The notes under the pieces are model-generated. The model did no database searches and had not been told where the DNA came from. It was given only the letters and a program-made list of their open reading frames with translations. From the NCBI RefSeq assembly GCF_006770265.1, contig NZ_CP017194.1, positions 806,001 to 870,000 on the forward strand: 64,000 nucleotides of DNA, given 5' to 3'. Source of the stretch: Lactococcus carnosus. Lineage in GTDB: Bacteria; Bacillota; Bacilli; Lactobacillales; Streptococcaceae. Both the position numbers and the translations under genes were made by a program. Position 1 is the stretch's first letter. The number at the start of each line of letters is the position of its first letter. Positions 10,520 through 18,552 of the stretch are shown here, piece after piece.

Positions 10520-10801
10520 ATGCTTAAAAACATTGTGAATCGCATACTGATTGCACCAGTTAGACTCTATCAGGTCGCAATTTCACCTTTGTTACCAAGT
10601 TCTTGTCGTTACCATCCGACTTGTTCTAACTATATGATTACGGCTATCCATAAACATGGTATCTTGGGTGTCGTGATGGGAACTGCTCGTATTTTGAGAT
10701 GTAATCCATTTGTTAAAGGTGGCATTGATTATGTACCAGATCATTTTTCTCTAAAAAGAAACGCAGTGAATCCGTATTCGCGGAGTGCTAAAGATATATA
10801 A
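10520..10801 (+). CDS. yidD: Membrane protein insertion efficiency factor YidD
   Basis: 93 aa. The signature cysteine-rich core [17 protein letters not shown] and the [18 protein letters not shown] tail are diagnostic of YidD, a small membrane-associated protein that helps YidC insert proteins. GAAGGGAG lies 11 nt before the ATG. It sits between ciaH and the HrtBA-like exporter and ends in a strong terminator. The upstream gap carries TTAGCTAT repeats that also occur at the hrtB promoter. Confidence 0.93.
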   Translation: MLKNIVNRILIAPVRLYQVAISPLLPSSCRYHPTCSNYMITAIHKHGILGVVMGTARILRCNPFVKGGIDYVPDHFSLKRNAVNPYSRSAKDI

Positions 10802-10811
10802 CAAAAAATAT

Positions 10812-10841
10812 AAAAAATAACCGTAATTCTGGTTATTTTTT
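10812..10841. terminator. Symmetric terminator after yidD
   Basis: Perfect 11-bp stem (AAAAAATAACC/GGTTATTTTTT) with an 8-nt loop, A-rich on one side and T-rich on the other, so it can work in both directions. Its T run touches the TG of the next extended -10. Confidence 0.85.
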
Positions 10842-10869
10842 GTTATAATTTGATTAGCTATTTGATAGC
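10841..10869 (+). promoter_or_regulatory. hrtBA promoter with overlapping inverted repeat
   Basis: TGTTATAAT extended -10 (hexamer 10844-10849). GCTAT-TTG-ATAGC lies at the predicted start (10857-10869), a good place for a repressor. No convincing -35. Confidence 0.6.
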
Positions 10870-10912
10870 AAAGTGAGTGAAGATATTTGGATATAAATTA
10901 GGAGGATATAGT

Positions 10913-11983
10913 ATGTTTTTAGCACTGAATGAAATTCGGCATTCAAAATTAAGATATGCACTAGTGATTGGTGTGACATTTTTGATTGCCTATCTCGTTT
11001 TTTTCTTATCAGGACTAGCGTATGGATTAGCCCAACAGTATCAGCTTGCCGTAAATAAATGGGAAGCAACGAATATATTGCTGTCGGATAAGGCAAATGA
11101 CAATCTAGCCATGTCGATGATTGATCCAGATGCTGTTAATCAAGTAAAGGCGGCAGACAAAGCAGTCCTTGCACAAATGCCCGGTATTATTTTTAACACA
11201 AAAGATTCAGATGATAAGCAAAATGTCAGTTTCTTTGGGATTAAGCAAGATGAATTTTTAAAGCCAAATGTGATTGAGGGCAAGATGTTCTCAGCAGCAG
11301 GAGAAGTTGTTGCGGATAACAGCTTAAAAACACGTTATAAGTATCAACTAGGCGACAAGGTTAAATTAGCAACAAATAATGAGGTATTAACCATCGTAGG
11401 CTTTACGGATAATGCTAAATTTAGCGTAGCGCCAGTCCTTTATACGTCGCTTGATACCTTTAAAACGATTCGCTATGGTGCAACAAATGCAGGGCAGCAA
11501 AAGGACTCGATTAATGCTATCGTGACAAAGGGTGAGCTGACTGATAAACCTGATGGGCTAGAAAAGCTGACGATTGCCAAATTTATCAATGTTCAGCCTG
11601 GTTACAATGCACAAGTCTTAACCTTTAGCTTTATGATTGGGTTCTTAGTGGTGATTGCAGCGGTTGTCATCGGTATATTCATTTATGTCTTAACCATGCA
11701 AAAAGTTGCGATTTTCGGTGTCATGAAAGCACAAGGTATCTCGAGTGGTTATATTGCCAGATCTGTCATTGCACAAACAGTGATTCTTTCTGCAGGTGGC
11801 GTATTATGTGGCTTAGTTGCAACTTTAGCATCTGCTTTAGTCTTACCTGATGCGGTGCCTTTCCAAACTAATCCTATGTTTTTAGCAGGGATTGGGATTC
11901 TTATCGTGCTAGTCGCAATTTTAGGCGCTTTATTCTCAGTACGTTCAATTGTTAAAATTGATCCTTTGAAAGCAATCGGGTAG
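10913..11983 (+). CDS. hrtB: ABC exporter permease, HrtB-like (FtsX/MacB fold)
   Basis: 356 aa from the ATG at 10913, which has AGGAGG eight nt away; the GTG at 10877 is discarded. One N-terminal membrane segment (YALVIGVTFLIAYLVFFLSG), a large extracellular domain (about residues 45-240), then three C-terminal membrane segments: the MacB/FtsX layout. The first 60 residues resemble lactococcal HrtB, permease of the HrtBA haem exporter, and the B-then-A gene order fits hrtRBA. The hrtR regulator is not adjacent, so control must come from elsewhere or from the inverted repeat at the promoter. Another small lipophilic or peptide substrate is possible. Confidence 0.68.
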   Translation: MFLALNEIRHSKLRYALVIGVTFLIAYLVFFLSGLAYGLAQQYQLAVNKWEATNILLSDKANDNLAMSMIDPDAVNQVKAADKAVLAQMPGIIFNTKDSDDKQNVSFFGIKQDEFLKPNVIEGKMFSAAGEVVADNSLKTRYKYQLGDKVKLATNNEVLTIVGFTDNAKFSVAPVLYTSLDTFKTIRYGATNAGQQKDSINAIVTKGELTDKPDGLEKLTIAKFINVQPGYNAQVLTFSFMIGFLVVIAAVVIGIFIYVLTMQKVAIFGVMKAQGISSGYIARSVIAQTVILSAGGVLCGLVATLASALVLPDAVPFQTNPMFLAGIGILIVLVAILGALFSVRSIVKIDPLKAIG

Positions 11984-11995
11984 GAGGTAGAAATA

Positions 11996-12670
11996 ATGAA
12001 TGCAATTGAACTAAAAAATGTCACTAAATATTTTAAAGATGGTGATGATAAAATAGAAGCCTTAAAACCAACGAATTTTTCTGTAAAAAAAGGGGAATTT
12101 GTTGCCATAATTGGACCATCAGGATCAGGAAAGAGTACACTGTTAACGATAGCGGGTGGCTTGCAAGCTCCTTCTGAAGGTGAAGTGCTAGTAAACGGTA
12201 ATAGCTTTAGTGGTAAAAAAGAAAACGCGCGTGCGAAACTGCGCTTTGAAGAGATTGGCTTTATCTTACAAGCCTCAAATCTGGTGCCTTTCTTAACAGT
12301 CAAAAAACAGCTACAGCTTGTGGATAAAGTGACTAAAAATAAAACACCAAAATCTGGCACTGATTTACTAGCACAGTTAGGTGTTGCCAGTCTTGTTAAC
12401 AAATACCCCGATGAGTTATCAGGCGGTGAAAGACAGCGTGTTGCTATTGTACGTGCGCTTTATAATGATCCTACGATCATCTTAGCAGATGAACCAACTG
12501 CAAGTTTGGATACGGATAAAGCATTTGAAGTCGTTAAGATTCTTGCTAAAGAAACAAAAGAAAAAAACAAAGCAACCATTATGGTTACCCACGATTTACG
12601 TTTAGTTGACTATTGTGATAAAGTATATTACATGGAAGATGGTATATTAAGCGAAAAGACAGCTAATTAA
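11996..12670 (+). CDS. hrtA: ABC exporter ATPase, HrtA-like (LolD/MacB group)
   Basis: 224 aa. Walker A GPSGSGKST, Q-loop FILQASNLVPF, signature LSGGERQR, Walker B IILADEPTASLD and switch His in MVTHDLRLVDY are all intact. AGGAGG precedes the ATG, 12 nt after the permease stop, so the two genes form an operon. It energises export by the permease encoded upstream. A terminator follows at 12706. Confidence 0.78.
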   Translation: MNAIELKNVTKYFKDGDDKIEALKPTNFSVKKGEFVAIIGPSGSGKSTLLTIAGGLQAPSEGEVLVNGNSFSGKKENARAKLRFEEIGFILQASNLVPFLTVKKQLQLVDKVTKNKTPKSGTDLLAQLGVASLVNKYPDELSGGERQRVAIVRALYNDPTIILADEPTASLDTDKAFEVVKILAKETKEKNKATIMVTHDLRLVDYCDKVYYMEDGILSEKTAN

Positions 12671-12705
12671 TTAATTTTAGGATGACATGAATCATAGCTA
12701 GTAAG

Positions 12706-12738
12706 TCCCCTTGTAGGTTTTTCTATAAGGGGTTTTTG
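12706..12738 (+). terminator. Terminator of the hrtBA-like operon
   Basis: CCCCTTGTAG pairs with CTATAAGGGG (one mismatch), followed by five T. Confidence 0.8.
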
Positions 12739-12757
12739 CTATCGTAAAAAAGGGTAT

Positions 12758-12792
12758 AAAAAAGGCACCTACTTATTTAATTAAGTAGATGC
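12758..12792 (-). terminator. Terminator of the minus-strand 51-codon gene
   Basis: Read on the minus strand, GCATCTACTTA pairs with TAAGTAGGTGC and is followed by CTTTTTT. Confidence 0.75.
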
Positions 12793-12834
12793 TGCTATAA
12801 AGGTGGATAGTTTTCCATGATTATCTTTCTTTAT

Positions 12835-12990
12835 TTAAATTATTGATTTTAAATTGAATACCGCTTCCTCAAGTGTAATACCTGATGCGTAAATGCTATT
12901 ATCTTCAGTAAGATACGCTTGAAATCTGTTTGCTACAGTGTCAAGAGATACTCTATATTTAAAGTCTTCGCTTGTGTATGTGAATGTCAT
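12835..12990 (-). CDS. Small protein, 51 aa, HicB-like fold suspected
   Basis: The minus-strand ORF starts MTFTYTSEDFKYRVSL and ends GITLEEAVFNLKSII. It has a good ribosome site (AAGGGGAATGC before the ATG), a near-consensus promoter (13058-13086) and its own terminator, so it is a real monocistronic gene. The ending resembles the helix of HicB-type antitoxins and other small RNase-H-like proteins (pattern GxTLEEAxxN). No HicA toxin is adjacent and there is no DNA-binding tail, so an antitoxin role is not supported. Function unknown. Confidence 0.75.
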   Translation of the reverse strand: MTFTYTSEDFKYRVSLDTVANRFQAYLTEDNSIYASGITLEEAVFNLKSII

Positions 12991-13057
12991 TTTGCATTCC
13001 CCTTTCTTAAATCTCGACGAAAGGTTACTATAACGAAGATAACGAAATTCTTATCTC

Positions 13058-13086
13058 AGATTATCATATAAGTGATAAGATGTCAA
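13058..13086 (-). promoter_or_regulatory. Promoter of the minus-strand small gene
   Basis: On the minus strand TTGACA (13081-13086), 17-nt spacer, TAATCT (13058-13063). The rest of the 12671-13239 gap holds the hairpins listed here and no other ORF. Confidence 0.8.
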
Positions 13087-13109
13087 CTTTTTTATGAAAA
13101 ATAGTTAAA

Positions 13110-13140
13110 AACCCTGATAATGCCTGCTAATATCAGGGTT
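13110..13140. repeat. Perfect 10-bp inverted repeat between divergent genes
   Basis: AACCCTGATA / TATCAGGGTT with an 11-nt loop, followed on the minus strand by a short T run. A second, weaker pair (AGGGAT/ATCCCT, 13145-13174) encloses tandem TTAAAG units. It could be a minus-strand terminator blocking antisense transcription from recQ. Confidence 0.5.
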
Positions 13141-13225
13141 TATTAGGGATAAGTTAAAGTTAAAGTTAATCCCTGACTAAGTCACAAAATTTGAGGAAGA
13201 TCCCGTGCAGACAGATCAAGCTTTT

Positions 13226-13233
13226 GATATAAT
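13226..13233 (+). promoter_or_regulatory. Extended -10 of recQ, abutting the start codon
   Basis: TGATATAAT (hexamer 13228-13233). Only six nt separate it from the ATG at 13240, placing the transcription start on or next to the A of ATG. No -35. Confidence 0.65.
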
Positions 13234-13239
13234 AAAAGG

Positions 13240-15045
13240 ATGACACGGACAATAGAACTATTAAAATCAGTATATGGCTATGACAAATTTCGGGAAGGCC
13301 AGGAAGCAATTATCGACAGTGTACTGTTAGGTAATAGGACCTTGGGTATTATGCCAACAGGGGGTGGGAAATCTCTAACTTATCAAATTCCTGCTATGCT
13401 ATTACCCGGCTGCACCATGGTGATATCCCCTCTCATCTCCTTGATGAAAAATCAGGTGGATGAGCTAGTTGCGGCAGGCGTATCTGCAACGATGATTAAT
13501 AGCTCACTTGATTTTGAGGAAATTAAGACACGTACTTACGATATTCGACAAGGGGTCTATAAGATATTTTTTGTGGCACCAGAACGCCTGGAAGATGCCT
13601 ATTTTTACCAATTCATTCAAAGTCTAGACCTGAGCTTAGTTGTCATCGACGAAGTACATGTCTTATCTCAGTGGGGACATGATTTTAGACCATCCTATTT
13701 AAGGTCAGTTGACTTGATAGCAGGGCTAACTAATCGGCCAAATGTCATGGCGTTAACAGCAACCGCAACAGAAAAAGTACAAGCAGATTTGGCACAGATA
13801 TTGGCAATTGATAAAACCGTTAAAACAGGTTTTGCTAGGGGCAATCTTGCCATAAAAATCGAAAAAGGCTTATCAAGTGGTGACAAATTAAAATTTGTCG
13901 TTGCTTATGTTAACAATCATCCTGATGATGTTGGCATTATCTATGCTGGGACACGTAAAAAAGTAGATGAATTGGCTGCCTTACTAGCAAAATCTGGCAT
14001 TGTTTCTGGTCGCTATCACGCCGGCATGTCTAATGTAGAACGCGAAGCTGCTCAAAATGGCTTTTTATATGATGAATTTCAGGTCATCATCGCGACCAAT
14101 GCCTTTGGTATGGGAATTAATAAAACAAATGTACGGTATGTGATTCATCTAGGCATGCCAGGATCGATTGAAGCATACTACCAAGAAATTGGGAGAGCGG
14201 GTCGAGACGGTTTGCCAAGTGAGACGATTTTGTTGTATTCCGCACGGGATATCCAACTCCAACGTTTTTTTATTGATAATGCAGAAAATCAAGAGCCTAC
14301 CTATAGGCACCGAGAACTAGCAAAGTTACAAGAGATGACGGCTTTTTCAGCTACAGAAACTTGTCTACAACGCTATATTATTCAGTATTTTGGTGAAGAG
14401 ATGGCTCCGTGTGGCACTTGTTCTACTTGTACAGATACGCGTGAGTTAACAGATATGACAGTCGCCGCACAAAAAGTACTATCCAATATCGTCAGAATGG
14501 GTCAGTTACGTGAAGGTCATTATTCTAGGACACAGGTTGTTAGTGTCCTAAGAGGGAAGTTAGCTGAAAAAATGCGTTGGACTGGTTTTGATACGCTCTC
14601 TACTTATGGGTTAATGTCAGAATGGTCAGTAAAAAAATTAAATCATTTTGTCGATTATTTGGTTGCGGATGGCTATCTTTTAGTTGCTGGAGAATATAAC
14701 GGACTCAGTATCTCAGAAAAAGGCATTCAGATATTAAAATCTGAACAACAAGTGATGATGCGTGAAATCAAAGTTGCTGAAGCCATCCAGAAATCTGTTG
14801 CAAGTAAACGAGAAGTTGGTGGCAAGTTATTCGAGTTACTCCGAAAAGAACGATCAAGCTTTGCCAAAACACTTTCTCTACCACCATTTATGATTTTCTC
14901 AGATCAAGTCTTGATGAATTTAGCTGAGGCAGAACCGACAAGTCTATCACAAATGCTAACCGTGTCTGGTATAGGTGAAAAAAAAGCTGCCCAATTCGGT
15001 CAAGCTTTCTTAACAGTTATCAAGGCATATAGTGAGACAAGTTGA
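13240..15045 (+). CDS. recQ: ATP-dependent DNA helicase RecQ
   Basis: 601 aa. Superfamily 2 motifs in order: FREGQEAIID (motif 0), MPTGGGKSLTYQ (I), DEVHVLSQWGHDFRPSY (II), ALTATAT (III), YHAGMS (IV), IIATNAFGMGINK (V), YYQEIGRAGRDG (VI). A zinc subdomain follows (CLQRYIIQYF, then CGTCSTC), next a winged helix, and last an HRDC-like domain with VSGIGEKKAAQFG. It unwinds 3'-5' in recombination and fork repair. No Shine-Dalgarno fits the ATG, and the -10 sits right before it, so the mRNA is predicted to be leaderless. It is monocistronic. Confidence 0.93.
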   Translation: MTRTIELLKSVYGYDKFREGQEAIIDSVLLGNRTLGIMPTGGGKSLTYQIPAMLLPGCTMVISPLISLMKNQVDELVAAGVSATMINSSLDFEEIKTRTYDIRQGVYKIFFVAPERLEDAYFYQFIQSLDLSLVVIDEVHVLSQWGHDFRPSYLRSVDLIAGLTNRPNVMALTATATEKVQADLAQILAIDKTVKTGFARGNLAIKIEKGLSSGDKLKFVVAYVNNHPDDVGIIYAGTRKKVDELAALLAKSGIVSGRYHAGMSNVEREAAQNGFLYDEFQVIIATNAFGMGINKTNVRYVIHLGMPGSIEAYYQEIGRAGRDGLPSETILLYSARDIQLQRFFIDNAENQEPTYRHRELAKLQEMTAFSATETCLQRYIIQYFGEEMAPCGTCSTCTDTRELTDMTVAAQKVLSNIVRMGQLREGHYSRTQVVSVLRGKLAEKMRWTGFDTLSTYGLMSEWSVKKLNHFVDYLVADGYLLVAGEYNGLSISEKGIQILKSEQQVMMREIKVAEAIQKSVASKREVGGKLFELLRKERSSFAKTLSLPPFMIFSDQVLMNLAEAEPTSLSQMLTVSGIGEKKAAQFGQAFLTVIKAYSETS

Positions 15046-15061
15046 TAAGTTAGGTTTACAT

Positions 15062-15089
15062 TTGTCAATGAAAGCGTTATAATTATAAT
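15062..15089 (+). promoter_or_regulatory. Promoter plus cre-like site of the NADH dehydrogenase gene
   Basis: TTGTCA, 16-nt spacer, TATAAT (15084-15089). TGAAAGCGTTATAA (15069-15082) in the spacer matches the cre consensus at 13 of 14 positions, suggesting CcpA control. Confidence 0.65.
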
Positions 15090-15134
15090 GTACTATGTGA
15101 AAAAAAATACGAATTTATTATATTAGGAGACCGA

Positions 15135-17108
15135 ATGTCTAAGAAAAAAATTGCGGTGATAGGTGCTGGTATAGCTGGTGTTAAAGCAGCGAAGACCTTA
15201 TCCAAAAAGCTTAAAAATGAGGCAGAAATCATACTGATTGATAAGCATAGCTATCATACGATGATGACACAACTACATGAGATTGCTGCTGGTCGTGTGC
15301 CATTTACCAATGCGCAATATGACTTACAAAAATTATTTGCCCACCAAAAAAATGTACAGTTATTAACTGATGAAGTGGTCGGGTTAGATAAAGTAACCAA
15401 AAAAATTACGACCAAACATAGTGGTGTCATTGACTACGATTACGTAATCGTAGCAATCGGCGGCGAACCAAATGATTTTGGTGTGCCTGGTGTCAAAAAA
15501 AATGCCTTTACCTTATGGTCGATGGAAGATGCGCTTAAAATCAAGCGTCATCTTGAGAAAGTTGTTGAGCAAGCATCTCTTGAACACGATGATGAAAAAC
15601 GTAAAGCCTTACTTAATTTTGTCGTTGCCGGATCAGGTTTTACTGGGATAGAAATGATTGGCGAACTAATTGACTGGCGTAGCGTTGTTGCGCGTGAGTA
15701 CAAATTAGATGAGTCAGAGTTCACATTAAGTGTTGTTGAAATGATGCCGACGATCCTAAATACTTTAGATCGTAAAGACGCTGACAAAGTTGTCAAGTAT
15801 CTAGCCAAGAAAAATGTTAACTTACTGTTAAATCATGCGATCACAGAAGTTGCACCAGATCATATCAAGATTAAAGATGGTGCGGATGTACCGACACATA
15901 CCTTGATCTGGACAACTGGTGTTCAAGGGAATACACAAGCAACACAGTATGGTCTAGCACAAAGTGAACGTGGTCAACGTCTGACAGCTAACGCCTATAT
16001 GGAAGCAGTTGGTTTTGAGGACCTAGGCATTTATGTTGCTGGTGATGTATCAGGTTATATCGAAAAAGAAACTGGCCGGCCAACACCACAAATTGTTGAG
16101 GCAGCTGAACAAACAGCACATACAGCATCTCAAAATATCATTGCTGATATTAAGGGTGGCGAGAAGCATCAGTTTGTTGGGAAGTATCAAGGTACGATGG
16201 TATCTGTAGGGTCTAAATGGGGTGTCGCATCACTCATGGGCAAACTCCATCTATCAGGCTTCTTTGCCATGGCAGTTAAGCATCTGATTTTTATCATGTA
16301 CACACTACAGATTGGTAGTCTATGGTACATGTTTACTTATCTTAAAAATGAAATCTTTCATACCAGTAACGAGCGTAATCTTTTCCGTGGTCACACGTCT
16401 CGTCTTGGTAATGTTCTTTGGTCAGTGCCACTCCGTGTCTTCTATGGCTTAGTCTGGTTAGTTGAAGCATCATCAAAATGGATTGGTGATGGTAAGCTTT
16501 GGGACCCAACAACTTGGTTTGGTAAAGGGTCTTGGTTTAATAACGACCTTCATTTCCCATTTGCCTGGCTTAAAGAAGCAGCTAGTGGTGCAGCAGACGC
16601 AGCAGCGGGTGCCTCTACAGGTGCAGCAGAAACGGCTACAAAAGCAGCGGATGCAGCAGCAGGTGCTAGCACAGCAGTAGCATCTGGAGCAGGGGAAGCA
16701 ACTAAATCAGCTGCCCAATTTGGTTTATCGTATTCATACGGTCATGAACCAATGGCTGTACTAGATAAGTTACCAAACTGGATGGAACCTATTTTCAAAT
16801 TTATGATTCCAAACAAAGAAGTTGCCTTGTTCATGCAAAAATTCATGTCAGTTGTTGAGGTTGCTCTGGCGCTTGCCTTGATCGTAGGTGCATTTACTTG
16901 GCTTGCAGCAGCAGCAACGGCAGCATTGACAGTGATGTTCTCACTATCAGGTATGTTCTACTGGGTTAACATCTGGTTCATTTTTGTCGCAATTGCTTTG
17001 ATGAATGGCTCAGGTCGTTCGTTTGGTCTTGATAAATGGATTCAACCATGGTTACAAAAACACTTCTTTAAATGGTGGTATGGTAAATCTAAATCAATGT
17101 ATAAATAA
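15135..17108 (+). CDS. Type II NADH dehydrogenase with fused C-terminal membrane (DoxX-like) domain
   Basis: 657 aa, well above the usual 400 or so for NDH-2. The N-terminal FAD fold has AVIGAGIAGVKAAKTL; an NAD-binding fold follows around FVVAGSGFTGIEMIGEL, then GIYVAGDVSGY. From about residue 375 membrane segments appear (KHLIFIMYTLQIGSLWYMF), next an Ala/Gly/Thr-rich linker (about residues 480-530), and last four hydrophobic helices reminiscent of DoxX proteins. It would pass electrons from NADH to quinone at the membrane without proton pumping. The linker repeats AADAAAGAS-type units and has low complexity. GGAGACCGA precedes the ATG. Confidence 0.8.
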   Translation: MSKKKIAVIGAGIAGVKAAKTLSKKLKNEAEIILIDKHSYHTMMTQLHEIAAGRVPFTNAQYDLQKLFAHQKNVQLLTDEVVGLDKVTKKITTKHSGVIDYDYVIVAIGGEPNDFGVPGVKKNAFTLWSMEDALKIKRHLEKVVEQASLEHDDEKRKALLNFVVAGSGFTGIEMIGELIDWRSVVAREYKLDESEFTLSVVEMMPTILNTLDRKDADKVVKYLAKKNVNLLLNHAITEVAPDHIKIKDGADVPTHTLIWTTGVQGNTQATQYGLAQSERGQRLTANAYMEAVGFEDLGIYVAGDVSGYIEKETGRPTPQIVEAAEQTAHTASQNIIADIKGGEKHQFVGKYQGTMVSVGSKWGVASLMGKLHLSGFFAMAVKHLIFIMYTLQIGSLWYMFTYLKNEIFHTSNERNLFRGHTSRLGNVLWSVPLRVFYGLVWLVEASSKWIGDGKLWDPTTWFGKGSWFNNDLHFPFAWLKEAASGAADAAAGASTGAAETATKAADAAAGASTAVASGAGEATKSAAQFGLSYSYGHEPMAVLDKLPNWMEPIFKFMIPNKEVALFMQKFMSVVEVALALALIVGAFTWLAAAATAALTVMFSLSGMFYWVNIWFIFVAIALMNGSGRSFGLDKWIQPWLQKHFFKWWYGKSKSMYK

Positions 17109-17110
17109 GC

Positions 17111-17138
17111 AAAAAAAAAACGTCCTAGGGCGTTTTTT
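17111..17138. terminator. Terminator after the NADH dehydrogenase gene
   Basis: A-run, ACG-CCTAGG-CGT centred stem, then six T; nearly symmetric. Confidence 0.75.
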
Positions 17139-17351
17139 ATTTCCCTAATATTATTTGTTTTTAATTAACCCGAGCTTGCTATCAAATACATTGCAAATTT
17201 TCCTTAAATTTATTAATATAAGTAATATACGACATGCAAACGACTATAAAGAGGCGATGGGAAAGGCCCAAATGTCTCTTGTTTTGTATATAAGTTGTAA
17301 GGTCTTGACCGCCTTAAACGTTAGTACCACAAAATGACAAGGAGAATGGAT

Positions 17352-17732
17352 ATGAAATTAGATATGGTTGGTATCATTACCAAAGATATGGCAAAGGCGA
17401 TTCAGTTTTATGAGACATTAGGGTTTACTATCTCAAGTGAGGCATCAGATGACTATGTTGAATTAAAACATGAGGGGATTCGTTTGTCTCTGAATTCAGC
17501 AAAGATGCTATCTAGTATATACGGTTATGAACCGAAAACAGGTGGTGACAAGATAGAGTTGGCTTTTCTATGCGATACGGTTAATGATGTCGATGCGCTC
17601 TATGACAAGATGACAACTGCAGGATATGTAGGATTTAAAGCGCCGTGGGATGCTTTTTGGGGGCAACGTTATGCCATCATTAAAGATATAGATGGTCATT
17701 TACTCAGTTTATTCGCTAATATAGGTGCGTGA
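17352..17732 (+). CDS. VOC (glyoxalase/bleomycin-resistance) family protein
   Basis: 126 aa from the ATG at 17352, with AAGGAG seven nt upstream; the ATG at 17346 is only one nt from it. One betaalphabetabetabeta unit pair: MVGIITKDMAKAIQFYETLG, then VELKHEGIRLSL, and a C-terminal half ending IKDIDGHLLSLFA. The DGHLLSLF ending is typical of VOC proteins, whose members bind metals, toxins or antibiotics. Ligand unknown. Monocistronic, between the dehydrogenase and the thiamin gene. Confidence 0.8.
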   Translation: MKLDMVGIITKDMAKAIQFYETLGFTISSEASDDYVELKHEGIRLSLNSAKMLSSIYGYEPKTGGDKIELAFLCDTVNDVDALYDKMTTAGYVGFKAPWDAFWGQRYAIIKDIDGHLLSLFANIGA

Positions 17733-17806
17733 TCAAAACCTGTTTACTTTGCCAAGTTAGCTGGTAGATTATCTAGGGTGTCAGAGTGGTATAGCAGCTA
17801 TATCAG

Positions 17807-17815
17807 TGGTATAAT
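17807..17815 (+). promoter_or_regulatory. Extended -10 of thiN, abutting the start codon
   Basis: TGGTATAAT with seven nt before the ATG at 17823; no Shine-Dalgarno, so a leaderless mRNA is likely. Confidence 0.65.
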
Positions 17816-17822
17816 AAAGGTT

Positions 17823-18482
17823 ATGAAAATAGTCGTCCTAGCAGGGGGTCCTGCAGCTTCATTTGAAACTTACATCGCGCAATATGGTAATCGTTCGCAT
17901 ACCTATTTTGTTGGTGTAGACAGAGGAGCCTACCGCCTGATGCAAGCAGGCTTTCCAGTCAATTTAGCTATCGGAGATTTTGATAGCCTCAAATCAGAAG
18001 AATTTGAAGCTGTATCAACCTACGCAGATGCGCTTCACCAGTCACCAGCTGAGAAAAATGATACGGATTTAGAGCTTGCCATGCTAACAGTGGCGGCACG
18101 TTTTAAAAAGATTGACGAGATACTTATTTTAGGGGGTATCGGTGGTAGATTTGATCATGGTATTCAAATCTTTTATTTAGTTTTGCAAAAAAGATTTGCT
18201 GAGCTGGTAGAAAAAATCAGGTTGATTGATAATCAAAATGTGATTCAATTTGTAGGCCCTGGGCGACATGAGATCGTGAAAGATCCATCGATGACCTATT
18301 TAGCATTCGCCAGTCTAACGCCCGTGACTAATTTTTTGATCAAGGACGCTAAATATGAACTAGATCGCACTGATTTTGATCGTAATTTTTCTTTGTCGTC
18401 AAATGAATTCATCGATGAGCAACCGGTTACGATTTCCTTCACAGCAGGTATCGTTTCGATTATACAATCCAAAGACTTATAA
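17823..18482 (+). CDS. thiN: Thiamin pyrophosphokinase
   Basis: 219 aa from the ATG at 17823; the in-frame ATG at 17778 lies upstream of the -10 and is rejected. Family motifs: GVDRGAYRLMQAGF, AIGDFDSL (Mg/ATP site), EKNDTDLELAM and GGIGGRFDHGIQ. It makes thiamin diphosphate from thiamin and ATP in the cytoplasm. The stop codon lies inside an 11-bp inverted repeat. Start choice rests on the promoter position and on homologues beginning directly with the MKIVVLAGG strand. Confidence 0.9.
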   Translation: MKIVVLAGGPAASFETYIAQYGNRSHTYFVGVDRGAYRLMQAGFPVNLAIGDFDSLKSEEFEAVSTYADALHQSPAEKNDTDLELAMLTVAARFKKIDEILILGGIGGRFDHGIQIFYLVLQKRFAELVEKIRLIDNQNVIQFVGPGRHEIVKDPSMTYLAFASLTPVTNFLIKDAKYELDRTDFDRNFSLSSNEFIDEQPVTISFTAGIVSIIQSKDL

Positions 18483-18497
18483 TGAATAAGTCTTTGG
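18469..18497. terminator. Perfect hairpin overlapping the thiN stop codon
   Basis: CCAAAGACTTA / TAAGTCTTTGG, 11 bp with a 7-nt loop. The following bases (ACTTGACTTAT) are not a clean T run; termination is likely but may be partial. Confidence 0.55.
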
Positions 18498-18499
18498 AC

Positions 18500-18528
18500 T
18501 TGACTTATATTGTTTACAGTTGTAAACT
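18500..18528 (+). promoter_or_regulatory. cop promoter with CopY box
   Basis: TTGACT, 17-nt spacer, TAAACT (18523-18528). The perfect 16-bp palindrome GTTTACAGTTGTAAAC (18512-18527) contains TACAGTTGTA, matching the cop box TACANNTGTA, and covers the -10. Confidence 0.85.
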
Positions 18529-18552
18529 ATAGATAGAGGTAAGGAGATAAAG

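Noticed and set aside
17155-17337. 60-codon ORF between the NADH dehydrogenase and the VOC gene
   Set aside because: No ribosome site, low-complexity start, no conserved pattern; it merely spans the intergenic region.
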